Shown here: positions 63,785 through 64,000 of the stretch, one piece after another
How the letters are laid out: the number at the start of each line of letters is the position of its first letter
Numbering within the stretch: position 1 is the stretch's first letter
Origin: Nakamurella endophytica
GTDB taxonomy: Bacteria > Actinomycetota > Actinomycetes > Mycobacteriales > Nakamurellaceae
Direction of reading: 5' to 3'
Length of the DNA: 64,000 nt
Assembly (NCBI RefSeq): GCF_014646215.1
Contig: NZ_BMNA01000004.1
Location: 77,968 to 141,967, forward strand
Made by a program: the position numbers and the translations under genes
Notes under the pieces: model-generated
Seen by the model: the letters and a program-made list of their open reading frames with translations, nothing else
Database searches by the model: none
Told to the model about the DNA's origin: nothing

Positions 63785-64000
63785 CCCGACCCGCACCCAC
63801 CGCACCGATCGAACTGGCCGAGCTGCTGCGGATCTCGCCGCTGTCCGGCGCGGAGGTCGGGCACGCCGGCCGCGGCGGCCGCCAGGTCCGCGCGGTCGAG
63901 CTGGCCGACTCCTTCGCCCGGCTGCGCCGCGTCGGCCCGCACACCCTGGTGGTGCTGCACGGCGAGGCCGCCAGCGGCGGGTGGTCACCCGCCGCGGCCC
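63781..64000 (+). CDS. PucR-family regulator, N-terminal fragment cut by window edge
   Basis: The visible 73 residues (IELAELLRISPLSGAEVGHAG, VRAVELADSFARLRRVGPHTLVVLHGEAA) fit the N-terminal domain of PucR-type purine-catabolism regulators, which senses a ligand before a C-terminal helix-turn-helix that lies outside the window. ATG 63781 overlaps the DUF917 stop by 4 nt (ATGA). As the last visible gene of the operon it is the likely controller of the flanking hydantoin genes, perhaps through the palindrome at 56787. Confidence 0.75.
   Translation, partial: MTRPAPTAPIELAELLRISPLSGAEVGHAGRGGRQVRAVELADSFARLRRVGPHTLVVLHGEAASGGWSPAAA

Overview
The window comes from the chromosome of a very high-GC Actinobacterium. 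Nearly every gene uses G/C third positions, GTG starts are as common as ATG, adjacent genes often overlap by 4 nt (GTGA or ATGA), and several genes look leaderless (a -10 hexamer 6-8 nt before the start codon). The gene neighbourhoods resemble mycobacteria and other Actinobacteria: birA / accD5-accE5-maf-accA3, and lpdA-glpD next to a gamma-glutamylcyclotransferase-like gene and an M20 amidohydrolase. I cannot fix the genus; the gene mix would suit a Nakamurella/Geodermatophilus-like lineage. No rRNA, tRNA, insertion sequence, prophage or CRISPR array was seen.

Layout. 0-8.9 kb, signalling: a degenerate GGDEF-like protein, a giant ECF sigma factor fused to its own anti-sigma domain and an extracellular region, a GtrA-like protein, and an OmpR-type response regulator/kinase pair preceded by a 26-bp tandem array. 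8.9-11.1 kb: an acyl-CoA carboxylase beta subunit divergent from a MaoC-like protein, closed by strong hairpins. 11.2-22.0 kb, a carbohydrate locus: a 1616-residue secreted enzyme combining a GH172 (DUF2961) domain with a GH43/32-like propeller, an Rbs-type ABC importer with a small upstream ORF, and a divergent LacI regulator. Two similar LacI-type operator candidates lie before the enzyme and the importer. 22.0-26.2 kb: a decayed FBP remnant, a Pr6Pr membrane protein and an alpha/beta hydrolase with near-identical promoter segments, a PH-domain membrane protein, and a YggS-type PLP protein.

26.2-47.5 kb holds most of propionyl-CoA metabolism. BirA biotinylates AccA3; AccA3 with AccD5 and AccE5 makes methylmalonyl-CoA; MutA/MutB with the MeaB chaperone convert it to succinyl-CoA. 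Between these lie Maf, DUF1707 and DUF2332 proteins, GlpD, UvdE, the LpdA-type flavoprotein, a GGCT-like protein, an M20 amidohydrolase, a GCS2-family ligase and a GAF-ANTAR regulator. 47.6-50.9 kb: an NAD-dependent epimerase-like protein and a secreted modular protein ending in seven Cys-pair repeats.

51.1-64.0 kb is the most distinctive accessory region. A minus-strand operon (hyuA-hyuB-amidohydrolase) faces, across about 700 bp, a plus-strand operon of an ABM-domain protein, an Rbs-type ABC importer, a HyuA-like protein without recognisable ATP motifs, a DUF917 (S-Me-THD) protein with an N-terminal repeat insert, and a PucR-type regulator cut by the window edge. I read it as an import-and-ring-opening system for a hydantoin- or thiohydantoin-like compound, under candidate palindromic operators. 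Short tandem repeats placed exactly at gene starts (response regulator, accE5, DUF917, birA) recur across the window and are the main unexplained pattern.
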